A stretch of 27,952 bases of DNA, from contig JWZX01002070.1 of NCBI GenBank assembly GCA_001275005.1, positions 1-27,952 on the forward strand, given 5' to 3'. The notes under the pieces are model-generated. The model did not search any database and was not told where the DNA came from. It saw only the letters and a program-made list of their open reading frames with translations. This document shows positions 9,014 to 17,111 of this stretch, piece by piece (position 1 is the first letter of the stretch; each line of letters opens with the position of its first letter). The position numbers were made by a program, and so were the translations under genes. This stretch comes from Chrysochromulina tobinii (Eukaryota; Haptophyta; Prymnesiales; Chrysochromulinaceae).

Positions 9014-10318
9014 ATGCTCTTCGAAGGGAGTGGCGGACCCAAGGATGAGGTGGAGGCGCGGCGGCTGCATGGCCTCGCGGCCGCGCAGGGGCACGCTCAA
9101 GCGCAGTGCGGCCTCGCTAGCATGCTCTACGAAGGGCGCGGCGGACCCAAGGATGAGGTGGAGGCGCGACGGCTGCTTGGCCTCGCGGCTGCTCAGGGGC
9201 ACGCTGTTGCGCAGAGCGGTCTCGCTAGCATGCTCTTCGAAGGGAGTGGCGGACCCAAGGATGAGGTGGAGGCGCGGCGGCTGTTTGACCTCGCGGCCGC
9301 GCAGGGGGATGCGACTGCGCAGTGCTGCCTCGCTGACATGTACAACAGAGGGCACAGCGTACCCAAGGACAAGGCGGAGGCGCGGCGGCTGTTCGGCCTC
9401 GCGGCCGCTCAGGGGCATGCTGACGCGCAGAGCTGCCTCGCTCACCTGCTCTACAAAGGGCGCGGCGGACCCAAAGATGAGGTGGAGGCGCGGCGGCTGT
9501 ATGGCCTCGCGGCCGCGCAAGGAGATGCTGACGCACAGAGCTACCTTGCTCGAATGCACAACGTCGCGCAAGGCAGACCAAAGCTCGAGGCCGAGGCGCA
9601 GCGGCCGGATGTGACCAAAGCTCGCCAAGGTGCATCCGAGAACGCTACGGCTCAGGTCGAGGACGCTGCTGCGCTGGCGGCCGCGGCAGCGCGCGCGGAT
9701 GCGGCAATGGCAGCGCTGCTGGCTGAAGAAGAGAGCGAGGCTGAGAAGACGCGGAGCAAGAAGGGCAAGGCCAAGGCTAAGAAGAAGGCTGGCGCTCCTA
9801 CAGAGGCGTCAGCCAACACCAGCGTGGAGCACGCCAGCGCTGAGGTGAAGGCTGCGGCAGTAGCGGGGGCCAGGACGAAGGCAAAGGCACAGGCCGAGGC
9901 AAAGGCGGTGACCGCGGCTGAGGCTGAGGCAAAGGCGAGGGCCGCGGCACAAGCGGAGGCGGAGGCCAAGGCCGCCCAGGCGGAGGCAGAAGAGCACGCT
10001 CGCAATCAGGCCGAGCAAGAGGCTAAGGCGTCAGCAGCGAAAGCTGCAAAGGAGGCCGCAGCGGCGGAGGAGCCGCCCGACGACTTCATCTGCCCCATCA
10101 CGCACAACCTCATGATCGACCCGGTCTCGGCTGCGGACGGCCATACCTACGAGCGGCGTGCGATCGAGGAGTGGCTCGTCGGCCACTCGACCAGCCCGAT
10201 GACGGGCGCCGAGCTCAAGGTCAAGATGCTCTTCCCCAATCACACCGTGCGTAGGCAGATCCGCACGTGGCAGGAGGCGCAGCGGTGCCGCCCAGCTGGT
10301 CCAGCAGCACGCCCGTAG
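9014..10318 (+). CDS. Sel1-like repeat protein with C-terminal U-box (copy B, 5' shortened)
   Basis: The first in-frame ATG is 9014, giving 434 residues, but the Sel1 frame is open from 8987 (ADAQSGLAD) after a TGA at 8984. It has five full Sel1-like repeats plus a partial one, then the same Ala/Lys coil and a U-box from residue ~356 (FICPITHNLMIDPV, GHTYERRAIEEWL). The C-terminal half is nearly identical to copy A. Compared with copy A, the 58 bp that hold the start codon and first 19 residues are missing. Translation may begin at Met 9014 inside a repeat, or an upstream exon may be spliced in (possible acceptor near 8998), or the copy may be decaying. The open frame and intact U-box favour function. 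An E3 ligase role is inferred as for copy A. Confidence 0.75.
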   Translation: MLFEGSGGPKDEVEARRLHGLAAAQGHAQAQCGLASMLYEGRGGPKDEVEARRLLGLAAAQGHAVAQSGLASMLFEGSGGPKDEVEARRLFDLAAAQGDATAQCCLADMYNRGHSVPKDKAEARRLFGLAAAQGHADAQSCLAHLLYKGRGGPKDEVEARRLYGLAAAQGDADAQSYLARMHNVAQGRPKLEAEAQRPDVTKARQGASENATAQVEDAAALAAAAARADAAMAALLAEEESEAEKTRSKKGKAKAKKKAGAPTEASANTSVEHASAEVKAAAVAGARTKAKAQAEAKAVTAAEAEAKARAAAQAEAEAKAAQAEAEEHARNQAEQEAKASAAKAAKEAAAAEEPPDDFICPITHNLMIDPVSAADGHTYERRAIEEWLVGHSTSPMTGAELKVKMLFPNHTVRRQIRTWQEAQRCRPAGPAARP

Positions 10319-10688
10319 CGCCAATGGACAGGCCGAGAGGGCGGCACTTGCTCGAAGAGACACGTACTCCGCCTTGATAGTGTAGTAGCGTCGGAGAGCG
10401 CGGCCGGTGCGATGCAGAGGCGTGGAGCCGTGGAGAGCGCGAGGGGCGAGACGCAGACGCGGGCTCAGCTGGGCGCGAGTTGGCAGAGGTGTGACTACTC
10501 CTGTGTAAGCCTGCTCGTGCGTAGAGGTAAGAGGTAGTGGGGCAAGCGAAGGACGGTCAGGTCGGCAGCGATAACGCGCTAATCCGGCAATTGTCATAAT
10601 TGTACTCGAGTATTAATACTACGCTAGGTGACCGATCTCTTACTCAAGATAGCGCATACGCTTCGTACTTCGTTGTACAAACTTGCTT
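10319..10688. other. Convergent intergenic region
   Basis: The first ~130 bp repeat the 3' flank of copy A. The rest, including the AT-rich stretch at about 10590-10690, lies between two converging genes and shows no gene. Confidence 0.5.
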
Positions 10689-12971
10689 CTAATCGCCACT
10701 CCGCACAACCGGCATTGAGAGTGGCCGTACTCGCGATGTCGGATGTGCCGCGCTCGCGCTCGTCGCGCGCCGCGGCCGCGCTCCACGCCTGGCTCCGCGC
10801 AGCTTCTCAACCTCACGCTGGAGCCTCTCGATCATCTCCGCCTCGACAGTGTTGAGCGTTATGTTGAGCGTCTGGCTCTGTGGCGAGCGCGCTGGCGGGG
10901 CGGCGTCCTCGTGGGCGTCCTCGCGGTGGGGGGGCAGCCCAACGGAAGCGCGGACGCGCCGCTCTGTGGTCATCGCTGGGCAGGGGACCCAATTGCCTGC
11001 TCGATCAGTGCACTCCTCTAGCGGCGGCAGCAGGTCCGGTGACGGCGATGCGGATGGGTCGGGTGACGGCGAAGGGGATGGATCCGGTGACGGCGAAGGG
11101 GATGGATCCGGTGACGGCGAAGGGGATGGGTCGGGTGACAGCGATGGCGCGTGCCCGTCACCGCCACCGCGCCTTGCGTGGCCGCCACCGCCGCCGTTGC
11201 CATTGCCGTTGCCGTTGCCGCCGCCGCTGCCACCGCCGTTCCCGTTGCCGCCGCCGCCACCACCGCCATCACCACCGCCATCACCATCGCCGCCACCGCC
11301 ACCGCCGCCTCTGCCGCCGATCTTGCCACCGCCGCCTACGCCGCCGCCGCCATCACCATCGCCGTCATCGCCATCGCCGCCACCACCGCCTTTGCTATCG
11401 CCGCCTTTGCTATCGCCGCCTTTGCTATCGCCGCCTTTGCCATCGCCGCCATTGCCGCCACCACCTCCATCGCCGCCGCCTCCACCACCGCCGCCATCAC
11501 CATCGCCTCCACCGCCTTCGTCGCTACCGCCTTCGCCGCGACCACCGTCGCCGCCGCCGCTGTCGCCGCCGCCTTCCCCGCCTTCGCCATCGCCATCGTC
11601 GCCCTCGCCATCGCCGCCACCGCCATCGCCGCCGTCTTCGCCGTCATCGCCGCCGCCAGCGCCACCACCTCCGTCGTCTTCGCCGCCGCCGCCGCCATCG
11701 CCGGGGTATGGTGAGGGCGACGCCAACGGTGTCGGCGCCCTGGCATGTTGGGAGCTGCTGGGATCGGCTGGGTTCACGACCGGGTTCACGGCCGGGTCAG
11801 GCCAGCTCATGCCGGGGTTTGTTGATGGTGTGGGGCTGGGCTCGGCAGGGTTAACGGCTGATGGGTCATCGACCGGCCTCATGCCGGGATCTGTTGATGG
11901 ACGTGCCGGCTCCGCGGCGCGTGATGCGCTGGGCGCGAGAGCGTCTGGCGCTCCACTAGGACTTGCGTCAGGCGCCGTGACGGGCGCGTTGGGCTCGAGC
12001 ACGCCGTCTTTGGCGTCGTCGTCTCCAACCGGTCCGACGTCGGTGTGATTGTCACCGTCGTCGTCTCCGTCGTCGGTGTAATCGTCGATCAGCGGAATCT
12101 CCACGTCCGTGCACATGTCGAGCGTCCCTTGGTCCGTGATTCGCACCACCTCGATGGCCACCCCATACTGAGCAAGGACGGCCTCAAGGGTCGACGCGCT
12201 CGCAAGCATGCCCGTCGAGAAGGCATGCACGACCTGTTCCCCGTTGCCCTCCGGGACCTCGAGGGTCGCAGAGATGAGCACGGACGCGGGCTCGCCAGAT
12301 AGGGTCGCTGACAGGGTCGCTGCTCGCCGATCCACGCCTGCCTCGGTCGCAAACGCCAGGGCGATTGCATCCTGAACGCTCTGGTCATAGTCGGACACGT
12401 CGCCGGAGGCTACGAAGGCAACGGCCACGGTCTCAGTCGTGCAGTCTGTCGGCCCAGGTGGTGGGGACGGTGGCGTTAAGCACTCGAGGCATCCACGGCA
12501 TGACGGAAACGCAGTGCACTTGGTATACCAATCGGTATTTGGAAGACCCACAGTAGTATCTGCAGGTCGTGTGCACCACGGCTCGCATTCTGTCGCTGGG
12601 CACTCGACACAGCCGCGACATGGCTGATATGCCTTGCACTTGGTATCCCAATCTGCCGTGTGAAATGGGCACCATGACGCGCAGGATCCGTCGGTTGGCT
12701 CCACTGGAGCGGGCGGTGGCGAAGGCACCTCTCGTGTCTCGTGAGAGGGCTGGAGCGGCAGCAGCGGCAGGGGAGGGGGTGACAGAGCTACCCAGGGGCA
12801 GACGCAGCCTTCGCAGCAAGCTCCGTCGTGATCGACTTGCAGGACGATTGCGTACTTCGGATCCATCCCCGCAGTATACACAAGAGTAAACACCGCCGCC
12901 ATGAGATGAAAGTACCAATGCAGCAGCATTTTCGTGCTTCCGAAAAAGGATAAATAACACTGCGCATGCAT
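10689..12971 (-). CDS. Secreted-type Cys-rich, Gly/Asp-rich and Ser/Pro-rich protein
   Basis: The frame has 760 residues from ATG 12971; Met 15 (12929) also fits and gives a cleaner signal peptide (MLLHWYFHLMAAVFTLVYTAG). After it come two related Cys motifs at ~100-165 (C..WC...DW.TKC.....CRGC.EC). A domain of ~100 residues follows (VAVAFVASGDVSDYDQS...VEVVRIT type); I do not assign a family. Then an Asp/Pro-rich linker, a long Gly/Asp tract (~410-590), a PSPSPDPS repeat, ECTDRAGNWVPC, and a short C-terminal coil (EMIERLQREVEKL). An extracellular or cell-surface structural role is inferred. It is transcribed divergently from POLD3. The opposite strand across the Gly tract is also open as a poly-Pro frame; this strand is preferred for its signal peptide, Cys domains and length. 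Confidence 0.7.
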   Translation of the reverse strand: MHAQCYLSFFGSTKMLLHWYFHLMAAVFTLVYTAGMDPKYAIVLQVDHDGACCEGCVCPWVALSPPPLPLLPLQPSHETREVPSPPPAPVEPTDGSCASWCPFHTADWDTKCKAYQPCRGCVECPATECEPWCTRPADTTVGLPNTDWYTKCTAFPSCRGCLECLTPPSPPPGPTDCTTETVAVAFVASGDVSDYDQSVQDAIALAFATEAGVDRRAATLSATLSGEPASVLISATLEVPEGNGEQVVHAFSTGMLASASTLEAVLAQYGVAIEVVRITDQGTLDMCTDVEIPLIDDYTDDGDDDGDNHTDVGPVGDDDAKDGVLEPNAPVTAPDASPSGAPDALAPSASRAAEPARPSTDPGMRPVDDPSAVNPAEPSPTPSTNPGMSWPDPAVNPVVNPADPSSSQHARAPTPLASPSPYPGDGGGGGEDDGGGGAGGGDDGEDGGDGGGGDGEGDDGDGEGGEGGGDSGGGDGGRGEGGSDEGGGGDGDGGGGGGGGDGGGGGNGGDGKGGDSKGGDSKGGDSKGGGGGDGDDGDGDGGGGVGGGGKIGGRGGGGGGGDGDGGGDGGGGGGGNGNGGGSGGGNGNGNGNGGGGGHARRGGGDGHAPSLSPDPSPSPSPDPSPSPSPDPSPSPSPDPSASPSPDLLPPLEECTDRAGNWVPCPAMTTERRVRASVGLPPHREDAHEDAAPPARSPQSQTLNITLNTVEAEMIERLQREVEKLRGARRGARPRRATSASAAHPTSRVRPLSMPVVRSGD
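10975..11005. repeat. 31-bp dispersed repeat, copy in the secreted-protein gene
   Basis: It matches 13658-13688 at 30 of 31 bases in the same orientation. Here it lies antisense to the gene and encodes part of DRAGNWVPCPA. The core is GGGACCCAATTGCCTGCTCG. Confidence 0.9.
11053..11148 (-). repeat. 24-bp coding repeat (PSPSPDPS)
   Basis: Four units start at 11053, 11077, 11101 and 11125. They encode the eight-residue PSPSPDPS repeat of the minus-strand protein. Confidence 0.85.
11395..11454 (-). repeat. 15-bp coding repeat (GGDSK)
   Basis: Four consecutive 15-bp units (CTATCGCCGCCTTTG, the last with one change) encode GGDSK-type pentapeptides within the Gly/Asp tract. Confidence 0.85.
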
Positions 12972-13229
12972 GTTTGTATATGTTTCGTCCTCATGGAAGG
13001 CGGCCGCACCAAAACTTACTCAGAGGTCCTGCTCGAGGCGAAACACGAATGCGCTGCCGACACCACAGGTCCAACGAGGCAGTTCTGTGATGCCCGAAAC
13101 ATGTACAATCAGCACAGCAAACCACTTTTTCGTGACGTTCTCTGCTTCCCCACATGCGGGGGGTCGCCCGCATAGTTTGCGAGAAGCTGAGTACAATTTA
13201 GTTCCCTTTGATGAGGGATCTCATCGAAA
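12972..13229. promoter_or_regulatory. Divergent intergenic region (presumed bidirectional promoter)
   Basis: About 258 bp separate the start of the minus-strand secreted-protein gene from the POLD3 start, so both promoters must lie here or overlap the genes. I recognise no specific promoter motif. The role is inferred from orientation only. Confidence 0.45.
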
Positions 13230-15449
13230 ATGGCGGCAAGTTCACGAAAACTGGTTTATCAGTGGACCATGGCCGATTGCGCTGAAGACCACGAGGAGCT
13301 CGAGGAGCTTCTCTCGCAGCACGAGCTCGTGACGTTCCGGTACTACGCGCAGCACGCGTCCGTGCCTGTCTCACGTGCCAAGGAGGTGCTTCGGAGCTAC
13401 GCAGAGGCGCACCGGCCCAAAAAGGGCGTGGCCACCGACGGCGTGGTGCACGCCGTCTATCTGCTCGGCGGCAGCGTTAAGGATGGTAACGGCGCGATGA
13501 AATACCGGCTGGTGTCGGAGGAGCACCTCGCCGACGCCAAGGCGACCTTCGAGCCGCTCACCGCGTGCCACATCTACAGCCTGCACACGGCCAAGGCGAC
13601 CTCCGGCGAGCCTCTGTATGTGCTCAACCAGACGCAGGACCGCAAGCTGTACGACACGCTGGGCAAGGGACCCAATTGCCTGCTCGATAATCGTTGGTCC
13701 TCCGTCAAGTGCGCGGCCGCGGTCGTGCGCAAGCGTAAGGCGCGTGCCGAGCCGCCTGCCGCCGTGGCGCCGCCGCCAATGCCAGCCGCCGCCACGCCGA
13801 GCTCGGTCTCCGCTGCGGCGCCCTGGCAGAGCGCAACTACGGCACCCGCACGGCCGGCGCCGGCGCCGGCCGCAGCCGCCAAGGCGAAGGGCAAGGAGAA
13901 GGGCAAGGAGGCCCAGGGGCTCGCTGCGGAGGAGAAGGCGGCAGCAACCACAGCTGGGGCCGACGGCCAGGCCGCTGCCGCGGAGGAGGATGCGGCCGGC
14001 AAGGCAGGGGAGAGCAGGGACGTAGCGGCGGCCACGAAGAAGAGCGCCGCACCCGCGAAGCCGCCGCCCCCGACCAAAGCGGGCGGGTTCTCAGCACTCT
14101 TTGCCAAGGCGGGCCCACCGGCCGCAGCCCCGGCCCCAAGCGCCACCCCGAACGCCACTTCGGAGCCCCGAGGCGAGGCGCCCAAGGCGGCGCCGGCGCC
14201 CCGAGGCGAGGCGCCCAAGGCGGCGCCGGAGCCCCGAGGCGAGGCGCCCAAGGCGGCGCCGGAGCCCCGAGGCGAGGCGCCCAAGGCGGCGCCGGCGAAG
14301 AAGAAGGCACCGGGCAAGAGCCGCGTGCTTGACTCGGACGAGGAGGACGAGGTCGAGGAGACGGGTCGGGCTCAGGAGGTGAGCGTCGCGCCGCCCGCCA
14401 AGAAGCCCAAGCCCGAGGCATCGGCGGCCGCTGCGGCGGAGGAGGCGTCGGCGGAGGAGGCACCGGCCGCATCGTCGGCTGCGAGCGCGGCGGCGGAGGA
14501 CGCCGAGATGGCATCAGCGGCCGCGGGGGAGCCCGCCGAAGAGCACGAGCAAGCATACAAGCAACGGCTGAAGGAAGAGGCAGCGGAGCTGAAGCGAGCC
14601 AATCAGGCGGCGGTGGCGGCCAAGGCGGCGGAGGAGGCTAAGGCGGCGGCGGCCGCCAAGGCGGCGGCAGCCAAAGCGGCGGCAGCAGCCAAGGCGGCGG
14701 CGGCGGCGACGGCGGCGGCGGCGGCGACGGCTGCCAATACGGCGGCGAAGGCGAAGGCGACCGAGGAGGCGGCGGAGGCAGAGCAATCGAGCAAGCGCCG
14801 TAAGCCGAATGGTCCCGCGGCGCCCACGACGCCTCTCTCCGACGAGCGTTACGACGAGGGTGAGGAGGCGGCGGACGAGGAGGATGGGGAGGCGCACGAC
14901 GCAGACGCGGCGGACGTGACGCCACACGCGGGCGGCGCCGACGACGCGGCCGAGGAGGCACTCGTGGGCGAGACGCCGCGCACGTACGTGGTCAAGGAGC
15001 GTGTCAAGGAACTGAACACGTACCGGGACGAACGCGGCTACATGGTCAGTGAGGAGGTATGGGTGGAGCGCGAGGTGGAAAGGCCCCTCCCCATGGGGAG
15101 CATGCGGCCCGCGGGCGCCGTCACGGGCGCCGGTGCGGCGGGCTCTTCGGCTGTTGCACCTGCCAAGCCAGCCACCGCCAAGCTTCAGCCATCGGTCAAG
15201 CCGGCGCCCAAGCCGGCGCCCGCGCGCGGCGCCGGCAAAGGCAAGGAGGCTCGCGGCATGGACTCTGTCGATGCGGAGGAGCTCGCGGAAGGCAAGCCCA
15301 AAGGCAAGGGCGGTGCCAAGGGCAAGGCTCCCGCCGCTCCCAGCAAACCGGCGTCGGGCAAAGCAAGCATCATGGGCTTCTTTGGCAAAAAGCGAGGTCC
15401 GTGGGCGCCGTACCGTGCGCCTTGCGTCGGCGGCTTCCTCATCCCATAA
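13230..15449 (+). CDS. POLD3: DNA polymerase delta subunit 3 (POLD3/Cdc27-like)
   Basis: The 739-residue protein starts at ATG 13230, with ATG 13269 as an alternative. The N-terminal ~170 residues match the POLD3 winged-helix region that binds the small subunit: LVTFRYYAQH, VSRAKEVLRSYAE, VHAVYLLGGSV, CHIYSLHTAK and SSVKCAAAVVR. The middle is a disordered, Ala/Lys/Glu-rich extension with FSALFAKAG, four EPRGEAPKAAP repeats and the acidic motif VLDSDEEDEVEE. Near the C-terminus come NTYRDERGYMVSEEVW, as in animal POLD3, and a PCNA-interacting motif at ~711-718 (KASIMGFF), with Lys where Gln is usual. In the family this subunit links polymerase delta to PCNA in lagging-strand synthesis and repair. 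The 20 residues after the motif are unusual; a donor-like CGAG|GTCCGT near 15396 could mean a spliced 3' end. The protein is longer than the ~470-residue human subunit because of low-complexity sequence. Confidence 0.9.
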   Translation: MAASSRKLVYQWTMADCAEDHEELEELLSQHELVTFRYYAQHASVPVSRAKEVLRSYAEAHRPKKGVATDGVVHAVYLLGGSVKDGNGAMKYRLVSEEHLADAKATFEPLTACHIYSLHTAKATSGEPLYVLNQTQDRKLYDTLGKGPNCLLDNRWSSVKCAAAVVRKRKARAEPPAAVAPPPMPAAATPSSVSAAAPWQSATTAPARPAPAPAAAAKAKGKEKGKEAQGLAAEEKAAATTAGADGQAAAAEEDAAGKAGESRDVAAATKKSAAPAKPPPPTKAGGFSALFAKAGPPAAAPAPSATPNATSEPRGEAPKAAPAPRGEAPKAAPEPRGEAPKAAPEPRGEAPKAAPAKKKAPGKSRVLDSDEEDEVEETGRAQEVSVAPPAKKPKPEASAAAAAEEASAEEAPAASSAASAAAEDAEMASAAAGEPAEEHEQAYKQRLKEEAAELKRANQAAVAAKAAEEAKAAAAAKAAAAKAAAAAKAAAAATAAAAATAANTAAKAKATEEAAEAEQSSKRRKPNGPAAPTTPLSDERYDEGEEAADEEDGEAHDADAADVTPHAGGADDAAEEALVGETPRTYVVKERVKELNTYRDERGYMVSEEVWVEREVERPLPMGSMRPAGAVTGAGAAGSSAVAPAKPATAKLQPSVKPAPKPAPARGAGKGKEARGMDSVDAEELAEGKPKGKGGAKGKAPAAPSKPASGKASIMGFFGKKRGPWAPYRAPCVGGFLIP
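13658..13688. repeat. 31-bp dispersed repeat, copy in POLD3
   Basis: It matches 10975-11005 with one mismatch. Here it encodes LGKGPNCLLD, at the end of the conserved N-terminal region of POLD3. Confidence 0.9.
14163..14294 (+). repeat. 33-bp coding repeat (EPRGEAPKAAP)
   Basis: Four tandem 33-bp units in the disordered part of POLD3 encode E/APRGEAPKAAP. The DNA is nearly identical between units, so the expansion is recent. Confidence 0.9.
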
Positions 15450-15891
15450 AAGGGGAGAGGCGCCGCGTGGCGCGTGCGAGGCGCGAAAGGGGCGGGCCGC
15501 GCAGGTGGAAAGTGTGGACGTGAAGGCGTCATGGAGCCCGAGGGGTGGCGCGGAGCCCTAGCGGAGCCCTCCCCTCCGTTGCTCATCGGAGAGCATGGGA
15601 CGTAAAGGGCTTATCTTTCGACCCTGCGTGTGTTCGCGGTCGCACTGATCACTATTTACACTGTTTACTATTTAAACTGATCAGAGATCACTATTTTCAC
15701 TTGATGAATCTCCACCTCCACCTGATTTTGAATTGAGTGGTCGCGTCACAGAAACTGTGTCAGTAAGTACGGGTAGGTCATCCTGTGTCCCGGCTCCACC
15801 CCGGTGTTTTTGACCGGTTTCGCCTCGTTCACAGGAACCAACAAAACATGATGGTGACACCGCTTGAAACCAATTTGATGAATGAAGTTCA
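15450..15891. other. Intergenic region POLD3 to LigB-like gene
   Basis: No gene is seen. The centre (15630-15740) is AT-rich and has two GATCACTATTT copies (15647 and 15686). It contains the POLD3 3' flank and the presumed promoter of the next gene. Confidence 0.45.
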
Positions 15892-16800
15892 ATGCTCCGC
15901 GTGATCATCGGCATGCTCTGCCTTGCCGACGCTGGTGGTAAAATCGTAGGAGCGGTGATTGTCCCGCATGGCGATTTTGCGTTCGACCCGTCTCTCGTGC
16001 AATACCAGAACGGCTCGCTCGAGGTCCATAGGGCGGCGAAGGCAGCCGGTCGCTACTTGTCGGCGCTTTCCCCAGACGTGATTCTTCTGTCCACACCGCA
16101 TGGTGTGGCGCTGTCTGACGACTTCGCCTTCTACACGAACTCCTATGGTGCTGGATATGCTATGGTTGGCGGTGATCTTCAGAACTCATCCTTCCCGCAG
16201 TACAAGGTGCCCATGAACGTCACCCTGGATGCGCAGCTTTCAAACGCGCTGCTCGCTGCGCTCCACGGCATGAACGTCTCCGGCCTTTCTAGCTTCGCAG
16301 ATTCAGAGGCGCAGGCCATTCGGTGGGGTGAGGTTCTTCCACTCACGTTCCTCACACCCGGCGTGCGCGAAGCCGCCAAGATTGTCATCCTCTCTCAGCC
16401 TCTTCGCCGATACTCGGCTTCTGCACAGATGGTCCCCGAACTACTGCGGCTGGGCGATGCCGCTTTTCGCGTGCTCGATGCGATGCCTGAGCGCGTCGCC
16501 CTGCTCATGTCTTCTGATCTTGCGCACACGCATCTCGCATCGGGTCCCTATGGCTTTTCCGAAGCGGCTGCGCCGTTTGATGCCGCGGTGGGCCGTTGGG
16601 CAGGGAATCCGATGGCGAATGCTTCTGCGCTTCTCGACGAGGCGGCTCAGCTTGAGAAGCAGGCCATGTCTTGTGGGTTCACCTCGCTCGTATTCCTGCA
16701 TGGCGCACTTGCAGCGGCGGGCAATTGGTCGCGATGGTCGCCTCGGGTGCTTGCCAACTTCGCTCCCACATACTACGGAATGCTCGTATCCGTCTTTTGA
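15892..16800 (+). CDS. LigB-type class III extradiol dioxygenase-like protein
   Basis: The single-exon protein has 302 residues from ATG 15892. The fold signature is that of the LigB/MEMO superfamily: VPHGDFAFDP (His26), PDVILLSTPHG (His70), WGEVLPLTFL, VALLMSSDLAHTH and a C-terminal LEKQAMSCGF segment. In LigB enzymes two His and one Glu bind Fe(II) for extradiol cleavage of catechols. His26 and His70 are in the expected places; the Glu in LEKQAM is a plausible third ligand. The substrate is unknown, and MEMO-type members of the superfamily are not classical ring-cleaving enzymes, so catalysis is inferred. The N-terminus (MLRVIIGMLCLADAGG) is hydrophobic and could be a signal or an artefact of start choice. 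Confidence 0.75.
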   Translation: MLRVIIGMLCLADAGGKIVGAVIVPHGDFAFDPSLVQYQNGSLEVHRAAKAAGRYLSALSPDVILLSTPHGVALSDDFAFYTNSYGAGYAMVGGDLQNSSFPQYKVPMNVTLDAQLSNALLAALHGMNVSGLSSFADSEAQAIRWGEVLPLTFLTPGVREAAKIVILSQPLRRYSASAQMVPELLRLGDAAFRVLDAMPERVALLMSSDLAHTHLASGPYGFSEAAAPFDAAVGRWAGNPMANASALLDEAAQLEKQAMSCGFTSLVFLHGALAAAGNWSRWSPRVLANFAPTYYGMLVSVF

Positions 16801-17111
16801 AGTACGGGTTCGCCTTGAGCCCTTGACCCAAACTGTGATGTGTGATCTCGTGGATCGCTCGTGTGAATGAGACTTGATACTCAGTACAATAGTTAGATTC
16901 ACAGCCAAAGGTTTCAAGTTTCAGGTTGAAGTTCGCACACACACACCTCAGCCCGCCGGCGAGCACCGTTGCCGCGTCTGTCCGTGTTAAGTGAGTGAGT
17001 CACTTACTCACTCACTCACTCACTCACTTACTCACTCACTCACTCACTCACTCACTCACCACTCGTCGTGTTAACGTTCACACCTCCCGGTCCGCAGAGA
17101 ACATAAACACG
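16801..17111. other. Intergenic region and 5' flank of TauD-like gene
   Basis: No gene is seen. It holds a (CACA) run at about 16937-16946 and the CACT/ACTC microsatellite just upstream of the TauD-like start. A non-ATG frame running through the microsatellite gives only SLTH repeats and is not considered coding. Confidence 0.5.
16991..17060. repeat. (CACT)n microsatellite
   Basis: A run of CACT/ACTC with a few TTAC variants is preceded by GTGAGTGAGT, the complement of the array, so the left end could fold into a hairpin. It lies about 50 bp upstream of the TauD-like ATG, probably in the promoter or 5' UTR. Confidence 0.9.

Larger units (their letters stand above)
7905..10450 (+). repeat. 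Tandem segmental duplication of the Sel1/U-box gene
   Basis: The coil and U-box regions at about 7910-8622 and 9610-10318 match almost base for base. The similarity continues into the 3' flanks to roughly 8760 and 10440. The Sel1 arrays differ in unit number, ten against six. The duplication therefore covers at least the 3' two thirds of the gene and its 3' flank. Confidence 0.85.

Noticed and set aside
8561-9628. Minus-strand frame opposite the second Sel1 gene
   Set aside because: It crosses the intergenic spacer and mirrors the repeat array; no domain is seen.
10849-12048. Plus-strand Pro/Ser-rich frame as a separate gene
   Set aside because: It mirrors the Gly/Asp tract of the better-supported minus-strand protein, lacks a signal peptide and has no conserved domain. 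It is kept only as a finding.
16995-17111. N-terminal extension of the TauD-like protein through the microsatellite
   Set aside because: It has no ATG start and encodes only SLTH repeats from the CACT array.
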